The notes: generated by a model not told the origin, from the sequence alone. 9,125 nt of DNA from Acidilobaceae archaeon (GCA_027057815.1 JALURD010000200.1:1-9125); one strand, 5' to 3'; shown: positions 1 to 5,889, numbered from the stretch's first letter. Program-made: numbers and translations.

Positions 1-614
1 GCGCTAGTCCAGGCAACCCCAGCCTGGCTTGGGGGCGCCAGCTTCACGGTTTCCTGGGACTCCAGGTGGAAGAGGAGCCAGGCGAAGTACAGGAGTAGGA
101 GTGGCCCGGCGATGTTGGCGGCCTTCGAGAGGCCCTCGGCTCCCCGGGAGAGCACGACGGCCAGTAGGGCTATGTAGAAGGCGAGCGCTAGGGGTACAAT
201 CTTCAGAGCCGTGTCTACAAGCTCGTTTGCGTCGAGGCTTGCATGCATGTAACCAGTGTATGCGTAGTAGACTAGTATCATGGCCAGTGCCAGCGCCCCG
301 CTGAAGGCCTCGACGCCGTACCAGAGGGCGCCCACGAAGCCCCTGAGGGCGACAGCTATCTTCGAGCCTATCCTACCAAAGACCCAGACGGCCTGCTCCG
401 GGTAGTCCACCCTCCACGCTACCCCAGCGTGGCCGTTAAGGGCTATCGCCACGGCTACTACCAGGTTACCCACTAGTGCAGCAGCCAGCGCCTGGCCCAG
501 GCTCAGGCCGGCATTAAAGGCCATGGGGCCCAGGAAGAAGAGAGGGATACAAGCCGCCATGCTGAACATTATCAGGGCGAAGGTGACCGCGTCCCGCAGG
601 GATCCCCGATCCAT
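1..614 (-). CDS. NCS1-family nucleobase/cytosine-type permease, N-terminal part (C-terminus outside window)
   Basis: This is an open frame on the minus strand with no stop before the left edge: 204 codons plus two bases. The product is an integral membrane protein. Hydrophobic segments lie at about residues 11-28, 40-60, 85-118, 137-157 and 165-184. NCS1 hallmarks are visible: an N-terminal helix ending in FFLGPMAFNAGLSLGQAL, an NGHAG motif at 60-64 after the second helix, and GALWYGVEAFSG at 95-106, which matches the substrate-site segment of the family. NCS1 proteins import cytosine, uracil, hydantoins, allantoin or thiamine with Na+ or H+; which substrate applies cannot be read here. The ATG at 614-612 was chosen because GGTG lies about 9 nt upstream; an in-frame GTG at 629-627 is possible. 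About half of a usual 400-500 aa permease is present. The family call is fairly sure, the substrate unknown. Confidence 0.8.
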   Translation of the reverse strand, partial: MDRGSLRDAVTFALIMFSMAACIPLFFLGPMAFNAGLSLGQALAAALVGNLVVAVAIALNGHAGVAWRVDYPEQAVWVFGRIGSKIAVALRGFVGALWYGVEAFSGALALAMILVYYAYTGYMHASLDANELVDTALKIVPLALAFYIALLAVVLSRGAEGLSKAANIAGPLLLLYFAWLLFHLESQETVKLAPPSQAGVAWTS

Positions 615-692
615 GAACCCTGCCCGCACCTGAGACGGGAGCCCCCCTAAAGAGCGTTACCCCCAGCACTGGAGACACAGCCCTCTACTGGA

Positions 693-720
693 GGGTAAAA
701 CGCGGAGGCATGGGTAAAAC
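693..720. repeat. Direct repeat of GGGTAAAAC, two copies
   Basis: GGGTAAAAC occurs at 693-701 and again at 712-720, 19 bp apart, in the 106-bp gap between the stress-protein stop and the permease start. Two helical turns of spacing would suit a paired regulator site for the permease, but no other evidence supports this. Confidence 0.3.
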
Positions 721-1584
721 CTAGGAAGAGCCCTGAGCCCGCTTGCCGCAGATTAACACGTGGGTAGGACTCCTCCTGACGAGGTGCTCGGCCACGGAGC
801 CCATGGGGCCTTCAACCCTCGAGGACTTACCTGCAACTATGAGTGTAGCCCCAACCTCGCCCGCTAGCCGGACCAGGGCTTTCGCCGGGCGCCCGGCGAG
901 TACCCTCTGCTCCACCTCCACGCCCCGGGGTTCTAGCTGCGAGGCAAGCTTGTCTAGAAGGTCGTGAACCTCCCTGTCATCCTCACCCTCCTCGAGTACA
1001 TGGGCAAGCACCACCCTCCCGCCTGCCCTTGCAGCCAGGTCTCCCGCCTTGAAGGCCACGTCGGCCGCGTAGCCGTCCAGGGCGATGGCGGCGAGCACCG
1101 GACCCCCGAGGAGGGGTGCGGACACGCTGGGCCTCTCACCCTCCTTCCCCACCCTGGCGACCAGGACAGGCCTATCGCTGGAGTTAATGGTCTCCTCAAC
1201 CGTGCTGCCGAGCAGTATTAACCTTAGGAAGCCGTGCCCCCTACTCGCGACGACTATAAGGCCAGCACCCACCTCTCTAGCCTTCTCCGCTATAACCATG
1301 CCGGGATTGCCGAGCGGGGGCTCCAACACGGTCACTTCAAAGCCCTCCCCACGCAGCCTCTCCGCGTATCGCCCAAGGATCCCCCGCGCCGCGTCGGCTA
1401 GATCCTTCTGGAGCCTATCCACAGGGTAACCGCCGGCAACGTGCTCAACAACCTCAACCGGAATCACGTACAGGAGGTACAGCCTCTCAACGCCAACCCT
1501 TCTAAGCTCAGGCAGCCACTCCACAAACCTATCAGACACCCTACTAAGATCTATACCAACCAACGCGCTCTCAAGCCAAGACAA
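721..1584 (-). CDS. Tandem-domain universal stress protein (UspA family)
   Basis: A 287 aa cytoplasmic protein made of two UspA-type Rossmann-like domains, roughly residues 1-146 and 155-287. Each domain starts with a hydrophobic strand (ALVGIDLS; GPVLAAIALDG) and ends with the nucleotide-loop signature. The first has RGHGFLRLILLGSTVEE and the second AGKSSRVEGPMGSVAEHLV, both fitting the G-x9-G[S/T] part of the ATP-binding motif, while the usual earlier glycine (G-x2-G) is missing from both. Two-domain Usp proteins of about 280-300 aa are common in archaea and bind ATP or AMP; the physiological role is generally undefined. The TTG start is well supported by GGTGAT at 1596-1591, seven nt upstream. 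A TATA-like element at 1631-1624 would place transcription start near 1602. It lies 106 bp upstream of the permease on the same strand, so cotranscription is possible but not shown. Confidence 0.85.
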   Translation of the reverse strand: MSWLESALVGIDLSRVSDRFVEWLPELRRVGVERLYLLYVIPVEVVEHVAGGYPVDRLQKDLADAARGILGRYAERLRGEGFEVTVLEPPLGNPGMVIAEKAREVGAGLIVVASRGHGFLRLILLGSTVEETINSSDRPVLVARVGKEGERPSVSAPLLGGPVLAAIALDGYAADVAFKAGDLAARAGGRVVLAHVLEEGEDDREVHDLLDKLASQLEPRGVEVEQRVLAGRPAKALVRLAGEVGATLIVAGKSSRVEGPMGSVAEHLVRRSPTHVLICGKRAQGSS

Positions 1585-1590
1585 CGCAAA

Positions 1591-1596
1591 ATCACC
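1591..1596 (-). promoter_or_regulatory. Ribosome binding site fixing the TTG start of the stress protein
   Basis: GGTGAT on the minus strand sits 6-7 nt before the TTG at 1584-1582. It matches the archaeal 16S tail complement GGAGGTGAT and supports TTG as initiator. Confidence 0.7.
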
Positions 1597-1623
1597 AAGC
1601 TAGTACTAGAGTGAGACACGCTC

Positions 1624-1631
1624 TATTAAAA
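1624..1631 (-). promoter_or_regulatory. TATA-like element of the stress-protein gene
   Basis: TTTTAATA on the minus strand lies about 43 nt upstream of the TTG start. With the usual 25-nt spacing, transcription would begin near 1602, giving a short leader that contains the GGTGAT site. A second AT-rich stretch, TTTAATTAA (1663-1655), lies further upstream and is a less well-placed alternative. Confidence 0.45.
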
Positions 1632-1841
1632 TGCCGGCTCTCGCTACTCAAGCATTAATTAAAGTCGCACAATACCACAGAGGAGTTTCCCGTCCTCCAG
1701 ACAAAAACTCTACGTATTCCTCGGAGGAAAAGCTTACTACCAACACAAGAGCGACAAGCCTGCCTTGCATATGACATGTTGAGATTGAGATAGCGATGCT
1801 TAACCACGGGTCTAAAAGCCGTATTCATTCATTATCAAGGT

Positions 1842-1880
1842 GCTAAAGCAAGCGTAGAACGCTAGCGTGTTCTGCTTAGC
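1842..1880. repeat. Imperfect hairpin downstream of cbf5
   Basis: Arms GCTAA (1842-1846) and TTAGC (1876-1880) can pair, then GC with GC, then AGAAC (1856-1860) with GTTCT (1869-1873), around a GCTAGC-containing loop; the left arm carries extra bulged bases. It lies about 80 bp past the cbf5 stop. It could be a 3'-end structure, part of a small RNA, or chance. No T-tract follows on either strand. Confidence 0.35.
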
Positions 1881-1962
1881 TCAAAACGCGATTTACACTA
1901 TTATCTCAAGGATCGTTGTCTTGCACCCTCTCCTAGGGGTATTGATTACTGTGGTCTTGCCA

Positions 1963-3090
1963 TTATGATTGCTTCTGTGTCTTTCTCTTCCATGCTTTGG
2001 GGTAGAGGCCTGGCTCCAGTACTACTCTCTTCAGCTTGAATGCCTCGCCTCTCTCTGCCTGCATGACCTCCTCGCTAGTCATTAGGGCTTCGGCCAGGGC
2101 GACTAGCTCGCCCTTCATTGATAGTATGGCTACGGTGTCACCCTTCCTTATCCCTTCGTGTAGCATTACTATGCCTGGCACGGCTAGGTTCGCGCCATGG
2201 ACTATGCTCTCCACGGCAGTGTCCCTGACCACGACTTTGGGGAGGTGGCATATGGAGTACTCGCCGGGGAGGACGACGCGGCGGAGGAGATCGTCTTTAC
2301 CCTCCTCCCTGTACCTGTAGAGTGCCTCGCTCACCTCCTGGAGGGTCACAAGGCCGTTCCTCTCGCTGAAGGGGCCTGTGCGGGTGCGTCTCAGCTCCCT
2401 CATGTGGGCTCCGACCCCTAGGACTAGGCCGACGTCCCAGCATAGCTTCCTCATGTAAGTCCCGGCCTCGCAGTCTATCCTGAGGAGCGCGTACTTCCCG
2501 GTGTACTCGAGGAGCTCGATGTCGTTGACGGTCTTCACTCTGAGGCTCCTCTTCACGCTACTCCTCAGCGGCGGCCTCTGGTAGATCCTCCCGACGAACA
2601 GCTTCAACGCCTCCCTCAGCCTCTCCTCCTCAACAGGTCTATGAAGCTGCATGACGCACACATACTCCTTAGTCGAGTGCACCACGCTACCGATAACCCT
2701 AGTCATCCGCTGGAGAGCCACGGGCAGGACACCGGTGACCTTGGGATACCCCCGCCCCACGCCCCACCCAGGGGGCTAATGGGGCTCTAGGGTCCCACCG
2801 TGCCCCGCCCGTGGCACGTTGAACATCTGCTTAATCCACGCGACCACCTCATGACTCGTCGGACCCGGGGGCTTGTCTAGGTTGATCACCCCATACTCAA
2901 TGTACTTCTCTATAGGCCTCGCCGGAGGAAGCCAGCCGTACCTTGGATCCGTGGACTCACCCTCCCTCTTTACAAGCCATCTCCTTCCGTAGCCGCAGAA
3001 CTCGTCAATGCTGCGGATGAATTCGAGGCCAGCCTTAGTCACATCAACCTCTTCAGTCAAACCCACTACACCCCTGAGGACTCTTTCCAC
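1963..3090 (-). CDS. cbf5: tRNA/rRNA pseudouridine synthase Cbf5 (archaeal dyskerin), intron-split gene
   Basis: Cbf5 is the catalytic subunit of the archaeal H/ACA ribonucleoprotein, acting with Nop10, Gar1 and L7Ae on rRNA, and also able to modify tRNA U55. Exon 1 (3090-2786) and exon 2 (2746-1963) join to a 362 aa protein. Landmarks after joining: PIEKYIEYGVINLDKPPGPTSHEVV in the N-terminal part; catalytic Asp102 within AGHGGTLDPKVTGVLPVAL; RPPLRSSVKR near 160-168; DCEAGTYMRKL near 193-203; GAHMRELRRTRTGPF; and a C-terminal PUA domain at about 272-347 that includes LPKVVVRDTAV, HGANLAVPGI and KGDTVAI. The family is usually about 330-340 aa; the extra length is at the N-terminus. The GTG start at 3090 has no binding site, but TTTAGTTG about 24 nt upstream would allow leaderless initiation. 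In-frame GTG or TTG codons a few residues on are alternatives. Without splicing the frame stops at 2778-2776. Confidence 0.93.
2747..2785 (-). other. 39-nt protein-gene intron in cbf5 (tRNA-endonuclease type)
   Basis: Read straight through, exon 1 gives GGTLEPH then TAG, while the frame that resumes downstream gives PKVTGVLPVAL. The family motif is GTLDPKVTGVLP, so removal of 39 nt is needed; the catalytic Asp codon is rebuilt as GA+T (2787, 2786 and 2746). Removal of 2786-2748 gives the same mRNA. CCCC (2784-2781) can pair with GGGG (2752-2749), flanked by GAG and TAT, each cut after its second base, as in bulge-helix-bulge processing. Inside, GCCCC (2776-2772) pairs with GGGGC (2765-2761). 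The exon-side helix is not canonical: the nearest pairing is GGG (2796-2794) with CCC (2745-2743), leaving an oversized 5' bulge. Introns in cbf5 spliced by the tRNA splicing endonuclease are established for Aeropyrum and Sulfolobus. Splicing is inferred here, not observed. Confidence 0.85.
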
Positions 3091-3097
3091 GGCGCGT

Positions 3098-3188
3098 GCA
3101 GGCTAAATACAACTAAACAACGCTGAGATTGAACCCTAGCCTTCCAGGGCGGAGAGGCCTGCTGCGATGTGCCCCGCTTTTAGCCTGC
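3098..3188. repeat. 10-bp perfect inverted repeat spanning the lysM-cbf5 spacer
   Basis: GCAGGCTAAA at 3098-3107 is exactly complementary to TTTAGCCTGC at 3179-3188, with 71 bp between. The right arm lies 31 bp past the lysM stop and the left arm overlaps the cbf5 promoter region. The enclosed sequence has minor stems such as CCCT/AGGG but no tRNA cloverleaf or C/D boxes. Function unknown; it could be a regulator site pair or a structured 3'/5' RNA end. Confidence 0.4.
3104..3117 (-). promoter_or_regulatory. Putative TATA region of cbf5
   Basis: On the minus strand TTTAGTTG and TGTATTTAG follow one another about 14-27 nt upstream of the GTG at 3090. The first is correctly placed for transcription starting at or near the start codon. 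No Shine-Dalgarno sequence is present, consistent with a leaderless message. Confidence 0.4.
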
Positions 3189-3218
3189 TCATCTTGCGTC
3201 TTTGGAGGGCTGGCCCTG

Positions 3219-3650
3219 CTAGTATGACCGGAGGACTATCATTGTATAAGTAGACATAACGCCGGGTATGGAGCGTATATATTCTATTATTGAGTTAATC
3301 TCAGACGCGTCCCTAGCCCTCGCCACAGCCACTATGTCGTATTCACCCGTTACCTCGTAGACCCTATCCACCATGTGGTTCTCCAGGATCTTCTTGGAGA
3401 CCTCAGGAGTCTGAATGGGGGGCTGGGTTTTAACGAGGATGAGAGCCATGATCTCTCCGGGGACCTCGTAGTCTATGGTGAACCTCTTGATTACCCCGAG
3501 CCTTGTTAGCTTGGCTATCCTCTTCCTCACCGCGGACTCGGAGAGTCCGAGGCTCTTCGCGAGAGTAGCGTAGGATGCTCGGGCGTTCCTCCTTAGTAGC
3601 TCTAGGAGTTTGTAGTCCTTCCTGTCAAGGCCCTCGCCGCTGGCCCTCAA
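3219..3650 (-). CDS. lysM: Lrp/AsnC-family transcriptional regulator, LysM type
   Basis: A 143 aa DNA-binding regulator. Residues about 8-60 form the AsnC-type winged helix-turn-helix (LDRKDYKLLELLRRNARASYATLAKSLGLSESAVRKRIAKLTRLGVIKRF). Residues about 68-140 form the RAM/AsnC ligand domain, with the TGEYDIVAVARA strand-turn typical of effector-binding Lrp proteins. Length is normal for the family. The TTG start is chosen because GAGGTGA (3666-3660), overlapping the lysZ stop codon, lies 9 nt upstream. It is third in the lysY-lysZ-lysM operon, 9 nt after lysZ. The equivalent Sulfolobus LysM responds to lysine and controls lysWXJK, so the shared promoter region at 5540-5715 is its likely target. 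The Lrp family call is sure; the LysM name rests on gene context. Confidence 0.9.
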   Translation of the reverse strand: MRASGEGLDRKDYKLLELLRRNARASYATLAKSLGLSESAVRKRIAKLTRLGVIKRFTIDYEVPGEIMALILVKTQPPIQTPEVSKKILENHMVDRVYEVTGEYDIVAVARARDASEINSIIEYIRSIPGVMSTYTMIVLRSY

Positions 3651-3659
3651 ATTCGGCTA

Positions 3660-4478
3660 TCACCTCACTATGGTTCCTGATCCTTGAAGTGCTGCTGTTA
3701 TAGGGTTCTCCCCGTAGCCGCTAGCTATTATGGCCCTGGCCGCTCCGTTGAGGACAGCTCTTGCAGCCATGAGTATCTTCCTCTTCATTCCGTGCCCCAC
3801 TCTCTCTGCCACGGCTTTTGCCTCCTCAGCCTTGATCTCCTTCAGGGTCTTCCCGTCGAGTACCACGCCTGGGACGTCGGTGAGGAGTACTAGCGTGTGG
3901 GCTCTGAGTGCTCCCGCTATCGCGGCTGCAGCTTGATCTCCATCCACGTTAAGCATGACGCCATCACGGCCTTCTGCTAGGGGAGCTACAACTACCACGT
4001 CCGCGGCTCCTGATAGGGCTTCTAGGCACGCTTGGTTGACCCCCGTTATTCTACCTGTATAGCCTCCAGCCACCACCTGGGGCCTGCCCCTCTCATTCAG
4101 TATCACTATCTTCTCCTTCCTCTCGGCTTGGAGTAGGCTGCAGTCTACGCCGCTTACGCCTATGGCTCTGAGGCCCCTGGAGTTGAGTTGCGCCGTTATA
4201 GTCTTGTTCACGAGCCCGGCTATGACCATGGCGTAGACTCTGAGTTCCTCCAGAGTGGTATACCTGCTCCTCACCCCGCTCGGTGACACGACGAACCTGG
4301 GTTCGACGCCGAGTCTTCTAGAGTACTCAGTGACGAGGTCTCCGCCGCCGTGGACGAGGACAACCCTCCATCCTCCCTTGGCGAGGCTGAGCAGGTCGCG
4401 GGCTATGGAGTCTAGGACGCTCTCGTCAAGTGTTAGCCTGCCGCCCAGCTTGACTACCAGGAAGCTCCGGCCCTTCAT
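3660..4478 (-). CDS. lysZ: [LysW]-aminoadipate / [LysW]-glutamate kinase LysZ
   Basis: A 272 aa member of the amino acid kinase (ArgB-like) family. It phosphorylates the side-chain carboxylate of the alpha-aminoadipyl (or glutamyl) group carried on LysW, using ATP. Visible motifs: phosphate-binding VVKLGG (8-13, Lys10), VHGGGDLV (42-49), GVRSRYTT (68-75) in the region where LysZ enzymes differ from ordinary ArgB, GVSGVD (107-112), NVDGDQAAAAIA (177-188) and nucleotide-site LLTDVPGV (198-205). The ATG start is supported by GAGGTG overlapping the lysY stop codon, 7 nt upstream. It sits 11 nt after lysY and 9 nt before lysM. Placement beside lysY, lysM and the divergent lysWXJK makes the LysW-dependent role far more likely than free N-acetylglutamate kinase. 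Whether it serves lysine only or arginine as well is not settled by the sequence. Confidence 0.93.
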   Translation of the reverse strand: MKGRSFLVVKLGGRLTLDESVLDSIARDLLSLAKGGWRVVLVHGGGDLVTEYSRRLGVEPRFVVSPSGVRSRYTTLEELRVYAMVIAGLVNKTITAQLNSRGLRAIGVSGVDCSLLQAERKEKIVILNERGRPQVVAGGYTGRITGVNQACLEALSGAADVVVVAPLAEGRDGVMLNVDGDQAAAAIAGALRAHTLVLLTDVPGVVLDGKTLKEIKAEEAKAVAERVGHGMKRKILMAARAVLNGAARAIIASGYGENPITAALQGSGTIVR

Positions 4479-4489
4479 CCCCGGACACC

Positions 4490-5539
4490 TCAGGGGGAGA
4501 GGGGCGGGATCCCCAGGCCTGCATCCTCCGGCAGGCCGATGGAGACGTTGAAGGCCTGCACGGCCTGGCCCGCGGCGCCCTTGACGAGGTTGTCTATCGC
4601 CGCGAAGCCTGTGACCCTCCCGGATTCGCCCTCGACTGCCCAGCCAACGTCAGCGTAGTTGCTCCCAGCGACGAACTTGGGGTCAGGGTACCTCCCCTGG
4701 GTGCCGGGCTCCACCAGCCTGACGAACCTCCTGCCCCGGTAGAAGCCTGCGTAGGCCCTCGCCACATCCCTAGAGTCAACGCCATCCCTGAGCCAGGAGT
4801 GGGCTGAGGCAAGCACGCCCCGGGTGCTCGGGACGGCGTGGGGGACCAGGGAGACCCATACGCGGCGCCCCGCGAGCCTAGAAAGCTCCTGGACGGCCTC
4901 GGCCGCATGTCTATGGCCGGAGGCGCTGTAGGGGCGTATGGCCCCCTCCCTTATAGGGTGGTGGCTCCCCCTCGAGGGCTTGGAGCCAGCCTCACTGCTC
5001 GACGCCTTAACATCCACCACAACCCTGACCGGCTCCTCCACTAGGCCAGTGGCCACGAGCGGTGCAGATGCTAGTATGGCGGCTGTGGCGTTGCAGCCCG
5101 GCACAGCTATAAGCCGGGCTCCCCGAAGCTCCTCGCCCCTTGTCTCGGGGAGCCCGTATACGGCCTTCCCCAGCAGGTCTGGGTATGGGTGCTCGAAGCC
5201 GTAGATTCTAGGGTAGAGGCCGGGGTCCTTAAGCCTGTAGTCAGCGCTGAGGTCCACGACCCTAACGCCGGACTCGTAGAGCGCCGCTGTGAGCTTGACC
5301 CCGACTCCGTGGGGTAAGGCTGAGAAGACCACGTCGGCGTCGAGCGCCCTGTCGAGGCTGAGCGGCTCGAACCTCAGCCTCGAGTAGAAGCCTTTGAGGT
5401 GGGGGTGAGCGTAGTGGATGGGCCTCCCCGCGTACTCCCTACTCGAGACGTACGAGACCTCGACGTCAGGGTGCATGGCCAGGATCCTTAGTAACTCCCC
5501 GCCAGTAAAGCCCGACCCACCCAGTACAGCAGCCTTCAA
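4490..5539 (-). CDS. lysY: [LysW]-aminoadipyl/glutamyl phosphate reductase LysY
   Basis: This is an NADPH-dependent reductase of the ArgC/semialdehyde dehydrogenase family. It converts the LysW-bound acyl phosphate to the semialdehyde. From the chosen TTG start it has 349 aa, the normal family size. It shows the N-terminal nucleotide loop GGSGFTGGELLR (7-18), catalytic Cys149 in VPGCNATA, the SGHRHAAE histidines (209 and 211) and a conserved GSNYADVG stretch near 292-299. The TTG at 5539 is preceded six nt upstream by GGGGAGGAGG and begins directly with MKAAVLGGSGFTGG. An in-frame ATG at 5605 would add 22 non-conserved residues and run through the promoter, so it is rejected. This is the first gene of the minus-strand lysYZM operon, divergent from lysW. 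Confidence 0.93.
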   Translation of the reverse strand: MKAAVLGGSGFTGGELLRILAMHPDVEVSYVSSREYAGRPIHYAHPHLKGFYSRLRFEPLSLDRALDADVVFSALPHGVGVKLTAALYESGVRVVDLSADYRLKDPGLYPRIYGFEHPYPDLLGKAVYGLPETRGEELRGARLIAVPGCNATAAILASAPLVATGLVEEPVRVVVDVKASSSEAGSKPSRGSHHPIREGAIRPYSASGHRHAAEAVQELSRLAGRRVWVSLVPHAVPSTRGVLASAHSWLRDGVDSRDVARAYAGFYRGRRFVRLVEPGTQGRYPDPKFVAGSNYADVGWAVEGESGRVTGFAAIDNLVKGAAGQAVQAFNVSIGLPEDAGLGIPPLSP

Positions 5540-5545
5540 CCCGAG

Positions 5546-5555
5546 CCTCCTCCCC
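5546..5555 (-). promoter_or_regulatory. Strong ribosome binding site that decides the lysY start
   Basis: GGGGAGGAGG on the minus strand ends six nt before the TTG at 5539-5537. No comparable site precedes the in-frame ATG at 5605. Confidence 0.75.
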
Positions 5556-5580
5556 GAGGACCCGCTTACTGGGGTGCAGG

Positions 5581-5589
5581 GATTAAGTA
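5581..5589 (-). promoter_or_regulatory. Putative TATA element for lysY-lysZ-lysM
   Basis: TACTTAATC on the minus strand is centred about 46 nt upstream of the TTG start. Normal spacing would place transcription start near 5560, giving a leader of about 20 nt that holds the lysY ribosome binding site. Confidence 0.4.
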
Positions 5590-5590
5590 C

Positions 5591-5641
5591 GGATTCATGT
5601 AGCATTGTACCGAAAACTCACTCCAATAGATTCACGAATCC
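5591..5641. repeat. GGATTC-type inverted repeat upstream of lysY
   Basis: GGATTCATG at 5591-5599 mirrors CACGAATCC at 5633-5641 with one mismatch. The right copy is itself a palindrome, GATTC-AC-GAATC (5629-5640). It lies just upstream of the lysY TATA element on the minus strand and may be a second regulator site. Confidence 0.35.
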
Positions 5642-5653
5642 GCACCGATAGCT

Positions 5654-5674
5654 AAGGTAATCAGTAATAACCTT
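5654..5674. promoter_or_regulatory. 21-bp imperfect palindrome: candidate LysM operator over the lysW promoter
   Basis: The left arm AAGGTAATCA (5654-5663) and right arm TAATAACCTT (5665-5674) pair at 8 of 10 positions around a central G at 5664. Size and symmetry suit an Lrp-family dimer site. The right arm contains TAATAA, the best-placed TATA candidate for lysW (start near 5693, leader about 22 nt), so a bound protein would compete with TBP. The regulator identity is inferred from lysM lying in the divergent operon. Confidence 0.5.
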
Positions 5675-5715
5675 GCACCGCCCCAGCGGGCCTAAGCTAA
5701 TGGAGGGTGGGAGGC

Positions 5716-5889
5716 GTGCCAGAGCTACGCTGCCCGATATGTGGTGGCCCCGTCAGGGTGGACGATGACGCCTTGCCGGGTGAGCTCGTAGAGCACGATT
5801 GCGGGGCTGTCCTGGAGGTTTACCAGGACGGAGAGGGTAGGCTGTCACTGAGGCCCTTCGAGGGCGTGCAGGAGGACTGGGGCGAGTAG
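5716..5889 (+). CDS. lysW: LysW amino-group carrier protein
   Basis: A 57 aa acidic carrier protein. The alpha-amino group of aminoadipate (or glutamate) is attached to its C-terminal Glu side chain, protecting it and presenting it to LysZ, LysY, LysJ and LysK. Diagnostic features are visible: a zinc-ribbon pair CPIC (residues 6-9) with the HDCG group (29-32), the conserved ALPGELVEHDCG segment, and the terminal EDWGE that receives the substrate. Archaeal LysW proteins use the H-x-C form where Thermus has C-x2-C. The GTG at 5716 is chosen because it gives the standard short N-terminus (PELRCPIC) and GGAGG at 5702-5706 is nine nt upstream; the GTG at 5707 would add three residues and overlap that site. 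First gene of the lysWXJK operon, 5 nt before lysX. Confidence 0.95.
   Translation: MPELRCPICGGPVRVDDDALPGELVEHDCGAVLEVYQDGEGRLSLRPFEGVQEDWGE

Larger units (their letters stand above)
1585..1962. other. 378-bp intergenic region between cbf5 and the stress-protein gene
   Basis: The base composition is visibly AT-richer than the flanking genes. No convincing ORF was found on either strand. No tRNA was found (no GGTTCRAATC-type T-loop) and no C/D box pair. What can be supported is the stress-protein promoter at its left side and an imperfect hairpin at 1842-1880. No T-rich terminator follows the cbf5 stop directly. Confidence 0.6.

Noticed and set aside
29..304. 91-codon plus-strand frame at the left edge
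   Set aside because: It is Arg/Gly/Pro-rich antisense sequence to the permease, which has far better family resemblance.
2036..2421. Plus-strand frames over cbf5 exon 2
   Set aside because: Low-complexity Ser/Thr or unrecognisable products antisense to a conserved gene.
1963..3090. cbf5 as a pseudogene or two separate genes
   Set aside because: Both parts are intact and strongly conserved, and a 39-nt removal at the exact family motif restores the reading frame and catalytic Asp, matching known cbf5 introns.
3120..3180. Possible tRNA on the minus strand (GGGTTCAATC resembling a T-loop)
   Set aside because: The stem around the loop is mismatched, and no acceptor-stem partner or anticodon arm can be placed at the expected distance.
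3091..3218. C/D or H/ACA guide RNA next to cbf5
   Set aside because: Strings such as AAGATGAG and ACA are present, but no proper C box (RTGATGA) with a D box (CTGA), and no hairpin correctly placed before an ACA, could be found.
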